Origin: P52-10 sp041397365
Lineage (GTDB): Bacteria > Pseudomonadota > Alphaproteobacteria > Rhizobiales > Xanthobacteraceae
Assembly (NCBI GenBank): GCA_041397365.1
Contig: JAWKWT010000003.1
Span: forward strand, 1-64,000
Length of the DNA stretch: 64,000 nucleotides
Reading direction: 5' to 3'
The notes beneath the pieces are model-generated. The model ran no database searches. It saw only the letters and a program-made list of their open reading frames with translations, and had not been told where the DNA came from. Of the stretch, positions 1 through 9,000 are shown piece by piece. Within the stretch, counting starts at the first letter, position 1. Every line of letters starts with the position of its first letter. The position numbers and the translations under genes were made by a program.

Positions 1-1
1 G

Positions 2-1135
2 GGCGTTACCGCGCGCAACCGCATTGTCGTCTCGCCGATGTGCCAGTACCAGTCGGAACACGGTTCGCCCACCGACTGGCACATCGTCCATATGGGCCGC
101 TACGCCATCGGCGGCGCCGGCATCGTCTTCTACGAGGAGACGGCGGTTGAGGATCGCGGCCGCAAGACGCATAGATGCGCCGGCATCTACCGTGACGACC
201 AGATCGCCGAATATCGCCGCATCACCGATTTCGTGAAGGCGTTCGGCGGCATGCCCGCCATGCAGCTCGGCCATTCCGGCGCGCGCGCCTCCGAGCGCGG
301 TCCGCTGTTCAATCGCGTGGCGCTCGACGAGACCAACAAGCAAGAAGGCGGCGAGGCGTGGCAGGCGATCTCCTCCAGCGCGGTGACGCCGATCGAAGGC
401 AAGCCGCTGCCGCGGGCGATGTCGCAGCAGGATATCAACGATGTGATCCAGGCGTTCGTGGACGCGACGGTGCGAACGCTGCAAGCCGGCTTCGACATCC
501 TCGAAATCCACGGCGCGCACGGCTATCTGATCCAGCAATTCCTGTCGCCGGTCATCAACCGCCGCAACGATGCCTATGGCGGCGACCTGAAAGGCCGCAT
601 GCGTTTCGCGCTTGAAATCACCGAGGCGGTGCGCGCAGTGTGGCCGGACGACAAGCCGCTGTTCTTCCGCGTCTCGTCGGTCGACGGCAAGGGCGGGCTC
701 TGGACTCTGCACGACACGGTGGCGCTGTCGAAGGAGCTGAAGGCGCTCGGCGTCGACGTGATCGACTGCTCCTCTGGCGGGCTGACCGGCGATTCCTCTC
801 TGCGCGCGGTGCCGCGTATCCCCGGCCACCACGTCCCCTACGCCGCGCGTGTAAAACAGGAAACTGGCATGCTGACGATGGCCCCCGGCCTGATTACCGA
901 GCCGCAGCAGGCCGAGGAGCTTCTGCAACGCGGCGACGTCGACCTGATCGCGATGGCGCGCGAACTGATGTATTCGTCGGACTGGCCGGCGCATGCGGCG
1001 AAGGCCCTCAACGTTCCGAACTATCTCGAACTGTTCCCGCCGGAATTCACGCATCGGCTGAAGCTGCGCGAGGAACATGTCGCCATGCCGGAGAACCGGA
1101 CCGCGACCGGCGTGCCGATCGACCTGAATTCCTAG
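2..1135 (+). CDS. NADH:flavin oxidoreductase, Old Yellow Enzyme family (5' end cut by window)
   Basis: FMN-dependent ene-reductase of the YqjM-like branch, which reduces activated C=C bonds with NAD(P)H. The frame is open from base 2, so the true start lies outside the window and few residues are missing. The visible protein opens with RNRIVVSPMCQYQ, where the Cys-x-Tyr pair matches the flavin-modulating Cys and Tyr of YqjM. The substrate-binding His pair is in HGAHGYL (His codons at 509-511 and 518-520), and a C-terminal IAMARELMYSSDWP phosphate-binding segment follows. Length (about 377 residues) fits the family. The frame is intact throughout. The natural substrate cannot be told from sequence. 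It is convergent with the TctC gene across a palindromic repeat. Confidence 0.93.
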   Translation, partial: GVTARNRIVVSPMCQYQSEHGSPTDWHIVHMGRYAIGGAGIVFYEETAVEDRGRKTHRCAGIYRDDQIAEYRRITDFVKAFGGMPAMQLGHSGARASERGPLFNRVALDETNKQEGGEAWQAISSSAVTPIEGKPLPRAMSQQDINDVIQAFVDATVRTLQAGFDILEIHGAHGYLIQQFLSPVINRRNDAYGGDLKGRMRFALEITEAVRAVWPDDKPLFFRVSSVDGKGGLWTLHDTVALSKELKALGVDVIDCSSGGLTGDSSLRAVPRIPGHHVPYAARVKQETGMLTMAPGLITEPQQAEELLQRGDVDLIAMARELMYSSDWPAHAAKALNVPNYLELFPPEFTHRLKLREEHVAMPENRTATGVPIDLNS

Positions 1136-1181
1136 ACCATTGAACGCAGCCGGCGCAGGATTCGCCGCCGGCTCATGCCCA

Positions 1182-1303
1182 AGAGTCTGCTTCAACTGCG
1201 TTGAATCAGGCTCTTCGCTCATCTTTTTGTTTGAGCATGATCTTTTCCGACCCGAAGGGCCGCGAAGCGCAAACCTGTTCCCACTTTTCGGGATTATGCT
1301 CTA
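1182..1303 (-). repeat. dispersed palindromic repeat, family 1, copy A
   Basis: The core runs from GAGCATGATC (1233-1242) to GATTATGCTC (1292-1301), an inverted repeat enclosing a region with CGAAGCGCAAACC and TTCCCACTTTTCGG. Upstream, AGAGTCTG (1182) and TTGAATCAG (1201) are shared with copy B at 28889-28992, so the full unit is about 105-120 bp. Read on the minus strand, the element begins TAGAGCAT, and its TAG is the stop codon of the TctC gene. It fills the space between two convergent genes, so it could act as a transcript end or 3' stabiliser. That role is inferred. Confidence 0.85.
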
Positions 1304-2269
1304 GTTGATCTGAATGTTCGCCGCCTTGGCGATGGTTTTCCAGCGCGCATGTTCGGCCTTGATGAAGGCGGCGAACGCTTCCGGCGTGCTGCCGATGGCC
1401 TGCGCGCCGTCCTTGTCGAGCCGGTCCTTCACCTGCGGCGAGCGCAGCGCCTCGACTGTTGCGTTGCGAAGCAGGTCCACGATAGGACGCGGCGTCCGGG
1501 CCGGCACGACGAAGCCGTACCAGGCGTTGATCTCGTAGTCGGGATATCCGCTTTCGGCGACGGTCGGAATATCCTTGAGATCGGGGCGCGGGCTTTCGTC
1601 GTCACGGCGAGCGCGCGCATCTTGCCGCTGTCGACAAGGCCGATCACCGAGGATCGTGGTGATGATGAAATCGGTCTGTCCGCCGAGCACGTCGCTAATC
1701 GCGGGAGCCGCGCCCCGATAGGGCACATGCACCGCTTCGACCTTGGCGGTGTAAGCCAGCAGCAGCGTCGCGAGGTGGCTTGCCGAGCCGTTGCCCGCAG
1801 AGCCATAGGTCAGCTTGCCGGGGTCCTTCTTCATTCCGGCGACGAGATCGCCGAAGCTTTTGTAGCGAGACCCTTCCGTGACCACCACGACAAGCGGCGT
1901 CTCGGCCACCTGCGTCACGGCATCGAAGGCCGTGAGCGTATCGACCGTGACGGTCTTCATGATATGCGGATTGACAGCGATCGGCCCCTGATTGGCCATC
2001 AGCATCGTGTAGCCGTCGGCCGCCGCGGAAGCCGCCGTCGAGGTCGCCACATTGCCGCCGCCGGTGGAGATGTTCTCGATCACGACCGCCTGCCCGAGCT
2101 TCTCGCTCATGGCCTGCGCCACTACCCGCGCGATGGCGTCCGTGCCGCCGCCCGCAGCATAAGGCAGGATCAGTTTGATTGGCCGGGCCGGAAAGGCTTG
2201 CGCGAAGGCCCGTCCGGGCAACGTCAGCGACACGGCCAGAGCGCCCGAAAACTGGCGGCGAGACAGCAT
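1301..2269 (-). CDS. tripartite tricarboxylate transporter substrate-binding protein (TctC/Bug family), with an internal out-of-frame patch
   Basis: Periplasmic solute-binding protein of the Bug/TctC family. It starts with a Tat-like or Sec signal (MLSRRQF, hydrophobic stretch, AFA cleavage region), followed by the family hallmark PIKLILPYAAGGGTDAIAR and later VHVPYRGAAPAISDVLGG and KDIPTVAESGYP. I chose the ATG at 2269 because GGGAGG lies about 6 bases upstream; an upstream in-frame ATG at 2293 lacks this. Between about 1588 and 1655 the reading is out of frame: the family-like sequence SVIGLVDSGKMRALAV sits in another frame, and a second compensating indel restores the original. No TctA/TctB membrane genes are nearby, so it is an orphan receptor. 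Its stop codon lies in repeat copy A. Confidence 0.88.
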   Translation of the reverse strand: MLSRRQFSGALAVSLTLPGRAFAQAFPARPIKLILPYAAGGGTDAIARVVAQAMSEKLGQAVVIENISTGGGNVATSTAASAAADGYTMLMANQGPIAVNPHIMKTVTVDTLTAFDAVTQVAETPLVVVVTEGSRYKSFGDLVAGMKKDPGKLTYGSAGNGSASHLATLLLAYTAKVEAVHVPYRGAAPAISDVLGGQTDFIITTILGDRPCRQRQDARARRDDESPRPDLKDIPTVAESGYPDYEINAWYGFVVPARTPRPIVDLLRNATVEALRSPQVKDRLDKDGAQAIGSTPEAFAAFIKAEHARWKTIAKAANIQIN

Positions 2270-2419
2270 GGGTTCCCTCCCGGCGGATTTCATCCACCAA
2301 CATATGGTGCGACATCTTCACCGAATTGACGCGTGCGCAAAGAGAGATTCGTGCCCAAAGCGCTCTTTTTTCCGTCCGCCGGACCGCTTATATTGGGCGT
2401 GCCGGTTCGCCGGCTATGG

Positions 2420-2712
2420 AAATAAATGGCTGTCGTAATAAACCATTCGGACCCGGGGGCAGCACCCGGCGCCTCCACCAAAATCCTCGGAAGCGAGGGT
2501 TTCGGCGGGGGCGAAACAGGATCGACGAGGGCGTAAAGGGCTCGCTTTTTCCCGGTATTGTTCCGCCGTTATCGGGCTACAGCACTAGTTGCCAACGACA
2601 ACTATGCTCCGGTTGCTCAGGCTGCGTAAGCGGTTTGAAAGACCAAATTAAAGTCCTGACGGGTTAAGCTCCGGCAGGCGGGGTTCGGAGGCACCTGGCA
2701 ACAGAAGCCTCC
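2420..2712 (+). ncRNA. ssrA: tmRNA (ssrA), circularly permuted two-piece alphaproteobacterial form
   Basis: tmRNA rescues stalled ribosomes and adds a degradation tag. The acceptor piece comes first and ends CGCCTCCACCA at 2480. A short spacer, probably removed in processing, follows, and the coding piece starts at 2507 with GGGGGCG, which pairs over 7 bp with CGCCTCC of the acceptor end to form the tRNA-like acceptor stem. The tag frame is 2591-2629: GCC AAC GAC ... GCG TAA, encoding ANDNYAPVAQAA, a typical alphaproteobacterial ssrA tag. The 3' end has a GGAGGC/GCCTCC hairpin (2687-2712) followed by a T-rich run (ACTTTCCTTTTCC), likely the terminator. The 5' boundary is approximate. A TATATT at 2389-2394 could be the -10 box. 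sspB lies just downstream. Confidence 0.92.
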
Positions 2713-2856
2713 ACTTTCCTTTTCCCGGCCATTGCGCCGATAATTCTCCCGCACATCGCCACAAAAACTGCGTTCCGGTCCGCTCAGCCCTGCTGACCTC
2801 GGCGCGGCGGCGCGCTAGCATGGGGCGAGTCGATCCAACGCGCAGCAGGACCTTTG

Positions 2857-3372
2857 ATGACCACGACCGACCATATCCGCTACGACGTTCTCGCGCGGGA
2901 GGCCATGCGCGGCGTGCTGCGGCAAGTGCTCGCCGACGCGGCCAAGCAGGGGCTGCCGGGCGACCATCATTTCTACATCACCTTCATGACCAGGGCCGAC
3001 GGCGTGAAAATCTCGCCGCGGCTGATGGCGCAATATCCCGAGGAAATGACGGTGATCCTCCAGCATCAGTTCTGGGATCTCGTCGTCACCGACGATCATT
3101 TCGAGGTGGGGCTGTCGTTCGGTGGCGTACCGGAACGGCTGACGATCCCGTTTGCGGCGATCAAGAGCTTCCTCGATCCGTCAGTGCAGTTCGGCCTCCA
3201 GTTCGAGGCCGGCGACAACGCCGCGCCGGCGAACGCCAAAGAGCCGGATTCCCCGACGGAGACGCCCGCGACGACCGAAAGCGATTCCGCCGAGGCCGGC
3301 GCCGATGGCGAAGCCGAGAAGAAGCCCGAAGGGGCCGAGGTCGTGCGTCTGGACCGATTCCGAAAGAAATAG
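2857..3372 (+). CDS. sspB: SspB, ClpXP adaptor for ssrA-tagged proteins
   Basis: SspB-type adaptor that binds the tmRNA tag and delivers tagged proteins to the ClpXP protease. The 171-residue protein has the compact SspB fold region (residues about 1-115, including HHFYITFMTRADGVKISPRL, VILQHQFWDL and FGGVPERLTIPF). An acidic, low-complexity linker rich in Ala, Glu, Asp and Pro follows, and the short basic tail VVRLDRFRKK is in the place of the ClpX-binding (XB) motif of alphaproteobacterial SspB. I chose the ATG at 2857 (AGGA about 8 bases upstream) over the adjacent TTG at 2854. It lies about 145 bases downstream of ssrA, whose product makes its ligand, and upstream of fumC. Confidence 0.93.
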   Translation: MTTTDHIRYDVLAREAMRGVLRQVLADAAKQGLPGDHHFYITFMTRADGVKISPRLMAQYPEEMTVILQHQFWDLVVTDDHFEVGLSFGGVPERLTIPFAAIKSFLDPSVQFGLQFEAGDNAAPANAKEPDSPTETPATTESDSAEAGADGEAEKKPEGAEVVRLDRFRKK

Positions 3373-3469
3373 GCTTCCGGAAGAAATCGCCTTCCGACAT
3401 ATCATCGATTTCGACCCTGCGCGCTCATTCTGAGGCACGGGCACGCGACCGAACGATAGGCGATCTTCC

Positions 3470-4917
3470 ATGGCTACAAGCACCACAACATCACGACGCA
3501 AGGCCGCACGCGGCAAAGCCGTCAGTCCCGCCCCCATGCGCGTCGAAACCGATACGTTCGGGCCGATCGACGTTCCGGCCGACCGCTATTGGGGCGCGCA
3601 GACCCAGCGCTCGCGCCAGAATTTCCGCATCGGCACCGAACGCATGCCCGAGCCGGTCGTGCGGGCGCTGGCGATCGTCAAGCTCGCCGCCGCCGAAACC
3701 AATCTGAAGCTCGGACTGCTCGACAAGCGCCGCGCGCAGGCAATCGCCCGCGCCGCAGGCGAGGTGATCGACGGCAAGCTCGACGGCCATTTCCCGCTCG
3801 TCGTCTGGCAGACCGGCTCCGGCACGCAGTCCAACATGAACCTCAACGAGGTGATCTCCAATCGCGCAATCGAAATCCTCGGCGGCAAGATGGGCAGCAA
3901 GGCCCCGGTGCATCCGAACGATCACGTCAATATGAGCCAGTCGTCGAACGACAGTTTCCCGACCGCGATGCATATCGCCGCCGTCGAGGAGATCGTGCAT
4001 CGACTGTTGCCGGCGCTGAAGACGTTGCACAAGGAACTGACGCGCAAGGAGAAGGCGTTCGCGCGCATCGTCAAGATCGGCCGCACCCACACGCAGGACG
4101 CAACGCCCCTGACTCTCGGCCAGGAGTTCTCCGGCTATGCAGCCCAAGTGGAGAACGGCATCGCGCGCATAAAACAGACGCTCGGCGCGCTGCTGCCGCT
4201 GGCGCAAGGCGGCACCGCGGTCGGCACCGGCCTCAATGCGCCGCCGAAATTCGCAAAGCTGTTCGCGCAGCGGTGGCCGCGATCACCAAGCTTCCGTTCA
4301 CCTCCGCGCCGAACAAGTTCGAGGCGCTGGCCGCGCACGACGCTTACGTCTTCGCGCATGGCGCGCTGAATGCGCTGGCGACCGGCCTGTTCAAGATCGC
4401 CAACGACATCCGCCTTTTGGGCTCCGGGCCGCGCTCCGGTCTCGGCGAGCTGATGCTGCCGGAAAATGAGCCGGGATCGTCGATCATGCCGGGCAAGGTC
4501 AACCCGACCCAGTGCGAGGCGCTGACGATGGTCTGCTGCCAGGTGTTCGGCAATCAGACCACCATGACGGTCGCATCCAGCCAGGGGCATTTCGAACTGA
4601 ACGTCTACAAGCCGGTGCTGGCCTATTGCATGCTGCAATCGATCCGGCTGCTGGCGGACGCCGCCGAATCCTTCACCGAACATTGCGTCGTTGGCATCAA
4701 GGCCGACACCAAGCGGATCGACGAATTGATGCGGCGGTCGCTGATGCTGGTCACCGCGCTCGCGCCGAAGATCGGCTACGACAACGCGGCGAAGGTGGCG
4801 AAAACCGCCCATGCCAACGGCACGACGCTGCGCGAGGAAGCGGTCCGCCTCGGCCTCGTCACCGAGGTCGAGTTCGACCGTCTGGTCCGGCCGGAGCGGA
4901 TGACCCAGCCCGGCTGA
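3470..4917 (+). CDS. fumC: class II fumarate hydratase FumC (one frameshift)
   Basis: Fumarase of the TCA cycle, interconverting fumarate and malate. The N-terminal half (ETDTFGPIDVPADRYWGAQTQRS, GSGTQSNMN, NDHVNMSQSSND, RTHTQDATPLTLGQEFSGY) reads from 3470. The C-terminal half, with the class II signature GSSIMPGKVNP and a C-terminal domain ending at 4917, reads in the frame one base earlier. The break is near 4266-4275, where TTCGCGCAGCGG would read correctly as Phe-Ala-Ala-Ala with one added base. A single-base deletion therefore explains everything, and the repaired protein is about 482 residues, normal for the family. The N-terminus may start later, at the Met of MRVETDTFG (residue 23). 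Most likely a sequencing indel. Confidence 0.9.
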
Positions 4918-5117
4918 GTGCATTCCGGCATCGGACACTATCGGTTTTCGGAAAAACGGAACGTCGGGCGGCACAAGGACTTAGATCATTGTCACACTGG
5001 CCGGTCCGCCCGGCTTCATGCTACACGATCAAAACACAGTTGCGCCGCCGGTCCCGGCGTCGCCATAGTCGCCATCCATTCTGAAATTCATTTCACGTTG
5101 CAATCCGAGCCTGACCG

Positions 5118-5318
5118 ATGGGCGAGATCGTCAATCTGAAACGTTACAAAAAACAGGTCGCGCGCGCCGACGACGACAAGAACGCCGCCGCGCGACGTGC
5201 GAAATTCGGCCGAAGCAAATCCGAACGGCAGCGTGACCGGCAGCAGGAGGAAAAACTCGATGCGCTGCTCGATCAGCACCGCATGGGTAAGAACGAGATG
5301 AGCCAGGACGAGAGATGA
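5118..5318 (+). CDS. DUF4169 family small protein
   Basis: 66-residue, highly charged protein that starts MGEIVNLKRYKKQVAR and continues with an alpha-helical Lys/Arg/Glu-rich body containing FGRSKSERQRDRQQEEKLDALLDQHR. This matches the DUF4169 pattern (a MxEIVNLR-type start and an FGR(T/S)K(A/S)E box) known mainly from alphaproteobacteria. Its function is unknown. The stop codon overlaps the start codon of the following ribbon-helix-helix gene (ATGA at 5315-5318), so the two are probably translationally coupled. No strong Shine-Dalgarno is visible. The basic helical character would suit nucleic acid or acidic-protein binding, but that is only an inference. Confidence 0.82.
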   Translation: MGEIVNLKRYKKQVARADDDKNAAARRAKFGRSKSERQRDRQQEEKLDALLDQHRMGKNEMSQDER

Positions 5319-5590
5319 AGTCACCCGTAGTCAAGCGCTCCATCGTCGTCGCCGGACACAAGACCAGCGTCAGCCTTGAGGAAGAGTTCTGGAGCAGCAT
5401 GAAGGAGATTTCCTCGGCGCGCGACATCACGTTGTCGGATCTCGTCAGCGAAATCGATAAATCGCGCCGTCAGGGCAACCTCTCCTCGGCAATCCGCCTC
5501 TATGTGCTCGATCATTTTCGCAATCAGGCGCGAGGCGAGGCAAGCCATGACGGGGCGGCGGCAACGCAACCAGGTATCCCCGCAGGCTGA
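5315..5590 (+). CDS. ribbon-helix-helix domain protein (RHH_4 type), copy 1
   Basis: 91-residue protein with a ribbon-helix-helix DNA-binding fold: KRSIVVAGHKTSVSLEEEFW supplies the beta strand and first helix, and ITLSDLVSEIDKSRRQGNLSSAIRLYVLDHF the second and third. Such proteins bind DNA as dimers through the strand. Its start overlaps the DUF4169 stop. The C-terminal tail (residues 70-91) is low complexity and shares nothing with the paralogue at 5690. No target operator could be identified. The family occurs as small stand-alone regulators in alphaproteobacteria; I cannot name a regulon. Confidence 0.82.
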   Translation: MKSPVVKRSIVVAGHKTSVSLEEEFWSSMKEISSARDITLSDLVSEIDKSRRQGNLSSAIRLYVLDHFRNQARGEASHDGAAATQPGIPAG

Positions 5591-5689
5591 CCGTCCATCC
5601 CGCATCCCGAAAAATGCGTAAGGCGTTCGCCGAATAGTCGCGATCGCCATCATCACGTAAAGTTCATCCGTCGCATCGGCGAGGATGAC

Positions 5690-6013
5690 ATGCTGAACAA
5701 TCTGCCTTCCCCTTCCCTCTCCCCGGCCGATCTTCCGGCCAAGCGCGCCTTTGCCGTCGTCAAGCGCTCGATCATCATTCGCGGACGCAAGACCAGCATC
5801 AGCCTCGAAAATGCGTTCTGGACGGGGCTGAAGGACATCGCCCACCGTCGCGGCGCCTCGCTGTCGTCACTGGTCGAAAGCATCGACGTCGACCGGGAGA
5901 CCGACAATCTGTCGTCGGCAGTGCGGCTGTTCGTGCTCGACTATTTTCGGACGCGTGCGATGAACTCGGTGATGATCGGCGAACGGCAGGCAACGCATAC
6001 GCCGCGAATTTGA
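5690..6013 (+). CDS. ribbon-helix-helix domain protein (RHH_4 type), copy 2
   Basis: 107-residue paralogue of the gene at 5315. The domain KRSIIIRGRKTSISLENAFW plus ASLSSLVESIDVDRETDNLSSAVRLFVLDYF aligns along its length with copy 1 at roughly half identity, and the similarity is visible at the DNA level (GTCAAGCGCTC, AAGACCAGC). It adds a Pro-rich N-terminal arm of about 20 residues. The start ATG has GAGGA seven bases upstream. It lies 99 bases after copy 1 on the same strand and is convergent with asmA, whose stop is 21 bases away. The pair looks like a local tandem duplication that has since diverged. DNA binding is inferred from the fold only. Confidence 0.82.
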   Translation: MLNNLPSPSLSPADLPAKRAFAVVKRSIIIRGRKTSISLENAFWTGLKDIAHRRGASLSSLVESIDVDRETDNLSSAVRLFVLDYFRTRAMNSVMIGERQATHTPRI

Positions 6014-6034
6014 TTTCGAAGAATACGAGGAAAC

Positions 6035-9000
6035 TCAGAATCGCGGCGCGATCACCAGCGGCGCGTTCTGGCGTGGCGGCGGTCGCGACGCGCCGGGCGC
6101 GGGCTTGACCTCGACCGGCGGCGGCAGCGGCGGCGCGGTCGCCTGCGACGGCACGTCCGCCCGAGGCGTAACGGGCGTAGATGGCGGCGGCGGCCGCGCC
6201 GGCTGCAGCTCCGGCTGTGCGGCGGCCGGCGCGCGGGACGGATTCAGCAGCGGGTTGGTCTTCTCGATCGCATCGAGGCGCTTGGTCTCGCGATCGATCG
6301 CGCGCAGGCCGAGCCATGAGGACAGCGCCGCGACGTCCAGGCTGCGGTCCGGCCGGTCCGGCGAGCCGAACAGCAGCACCAGGATTTCCGGGCGGCCGAT
6401 ATTGGCGGTGTCCGTGCTGGCGGCGGAGAGCGCGGCGCGCACATCGATCTGGTCGGCGGCGATATCGTAGCCGCCCGAGAGATTCAGTCGCGCGCCCTCG
6501 CCCATCAACGTGGTGTTGCTGACGCGAAGCTGCCCGTCGCGGATCGTGAACGGAATTTCGGCCGACGACACGGCGAGCGCGCCAGCTGCCAGCACCGGAT
6601 CGACCGCCGCCGCGAGTTTCGCGTCGTCACGCGCGACGCCCGCATCGCTGGCGCTGATCGCGGCCTCGAAAGCGCGCGGATCGAGCCCCGAAATCTTCGC
6701 CTGCGCGATCGACACCGCGCCATTGCCACTGATGCTGCCGAGCAGCGAGGCGGCGCTGCGGCCGTGCCCGTTCACCGTCACCTGCGCAGAGACGCGCCCC
6801 GCCGGCATCGCCAGCCCGCGAAGCTTCAGTGCCGCGCCGTCCGCGTCCGCCACCCGAATACGACCGGTCAGGTTCACGCCCTCCGGCGATTTGCGCGCGG
6901 CGAGATTCCCCTCGACCTTGCCGCCGCCGAGCCCGCCGGTCAGGCTCTCGAACACGAGCGCCTGCCCGTCATGTTTCACGGTTCCGCTGAACGGGCGCAA
7001 CTCGCCGCCCGGCAAGGTCGCGCGCGCCGAAGACAATGCGACACGGCCGCGCCAGCCGCTCAGCAATCCCCGGTTCAGCGGCTCAGCGCTGTCATGGCCG
7101 CTCGCGCCGATCGCCGCCAGCAGGACGGTCGGAATGTCGAGCGTGTCCGCGCTGAGATCGCCGTCGAGGCCGAGATCGTCGCCGACGGTCAGCGCCAGCT
7201 TGCCGCGCAGGCGGCTGCCGGCGAGCGTCCCGTCGATCTTGTCGAGAGCGATCCGCTCGCCCGCGATCACCGCTTGCGACGACAGCGACAGCGCCACCGG
7301 CTGGGCCGCACCCAACAGCGGCGCGAGATCGGCCTTGCGCACGTTCACGGCAAGAGTACCCGCCCGTTCGCCCTTGAAAGGTTCGGCGCTACCGTCGAGG
7401 GCTGCGTCGAGGCCCGGCCCCCGCAAGGTCGCCTTCAGCTTGAGCGGTTCGTTCCAGACGCCCACCGCAGACGCCTCGAATTGCGCCGGCCCTTCGCCGC
7501 CGGCCAGCACGCCGTCCAGACCGAGCAGCGCCAGCAGCGCGTCGCTGCGATCCGTGCCGATTTTGGCGACGACATTCGCCTCGGTCTTCATCAGCGCCTC
7601 GGCGTCCAGCGCCTGCAACGCGGCGAGGCGCGGCGTCATCCTCCCGGCGAGCGAGCCTTTGAGCTGCGGCGCGTGAATGTCGAGCGAAGCTTTTACACCG
7701 GCGAGATCGCCTTGCGGCTTGTCGAGATCGAGCGTCAGCCCGACCCAGATGTTGCCGGCGCCCGCCGGGATCGCGGCGATGCGCCGCGCGAAGGCCGGCG
7801 CGATCGGCTCGACGAGGCGGGCGAGCGGATCGAGCGTCGCAGCCGTCGCGCCGAAATTCATCTGCCCCGTCGCGGACGCGCGATCGAACGAGCCGTTGCC
7901 ATCGATCGACACGCCGTCGGCGTCGCCGATCCGCAGCCTTTGCAGCGAAATCAGTTTCGCATCGTAAGTCAGCCGGCCCAGCACCGGCTTCAGCGTCTGG
8001 CCGCCGACGCCGAGCTGCGCGACATCGAGCGACACATCGCCTTCGTCCGGCCACGTCTTCAGCGCGCCGCCAAACGCGCGCGCGAACGCCGACGCCGCGT
8101 CGAAATCGAGTTTCTCCGCCTTCAGCGCCGCATCGAGCCGGCTCTTGCCGCCATTCGCGCCGAGCGAAAACTTACCCTCGACCCGCCGCCCGTCGATCTC
8201 CGCCGTCAGCCCGTCCACGGACACCTGCCGGCTGGAGACGACAAGATCGCCGCGCGCCTTCAGCGGCTTCTGGGCACGATAGGCGTTGTCGCCATGGCCT
8301 TGCAGCCACAGCGCGAAGCCTTCCGGATCGCCGGCGTCGAGCGTGAGCGCGCCGGCGAACGCGCCGTTCTCGCCGGACTCGGTGACGCGGCCGGTCAGCG
8401 ACACGCGCGCCGCGCCTGGCGCACGAAAGTCCAGACGCTCGATCGCCCATTCGCCGGCATTGGCGCGCAGCGCGATCACCGCGTTCTGGACCGGCCGCGC
8501 GCCGAGATTGACGAGTTCCGCGTCGATATTCAGTTCGGTCGCGAGCGGCATCGAAGGCGCGGACGCGATCAACCCGCGCAGGCTCGACAGCATCTGCGCG
8601 GGCGATGGCGCGGCCGCATTGCCCTGGGCGAGGAAGCGGTCCGCATCCAGTTGCCGCGAGCGAAGGGCAGCACGCATGCGCGGGCTTGCGCCGAAGCGCG
8701 CCTCCGCCTCGCCGGAAAATTTCAACCCCGTCTCGTCCGGTCCGAGCACCGCCTCCATTTGATCGAGCCGCGCGGAAGCCGGATCGGCTTTCAATTTGCC
8801 GGCGAGCCGCCATGGCATCGCCGCCGCCGCGCCCTTCGCCTGCGCCGGCCGGCTGAGCGACAGCGAGCCGTCGAAGCGCGGCGCCGATTTGTCGAATTGC
8901 ACAACGCCGTCAAGATCGGCCGCGAGCGCGCGCTCGGCCTGTTCGAGCGACAATCGCACGCGCTGGCCGTTGCCGTCCGCCGTGCGCCCGGTGGCGAGAC

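Noticed and set aside
1349..2329. Open frame antisense to the TctC gene
   Set aside because: The TctC reading has a signal peptide, family motifs and a ribosome binding site; the antisense product is low-complexity His/Arg/Asp-rich sequence.
2290..2481. Short minus-strand frame across the tmRNA acceptor piece
   Set aside because: It overlaps conserved tRNA-like sequence and has no homology; a chance frame.
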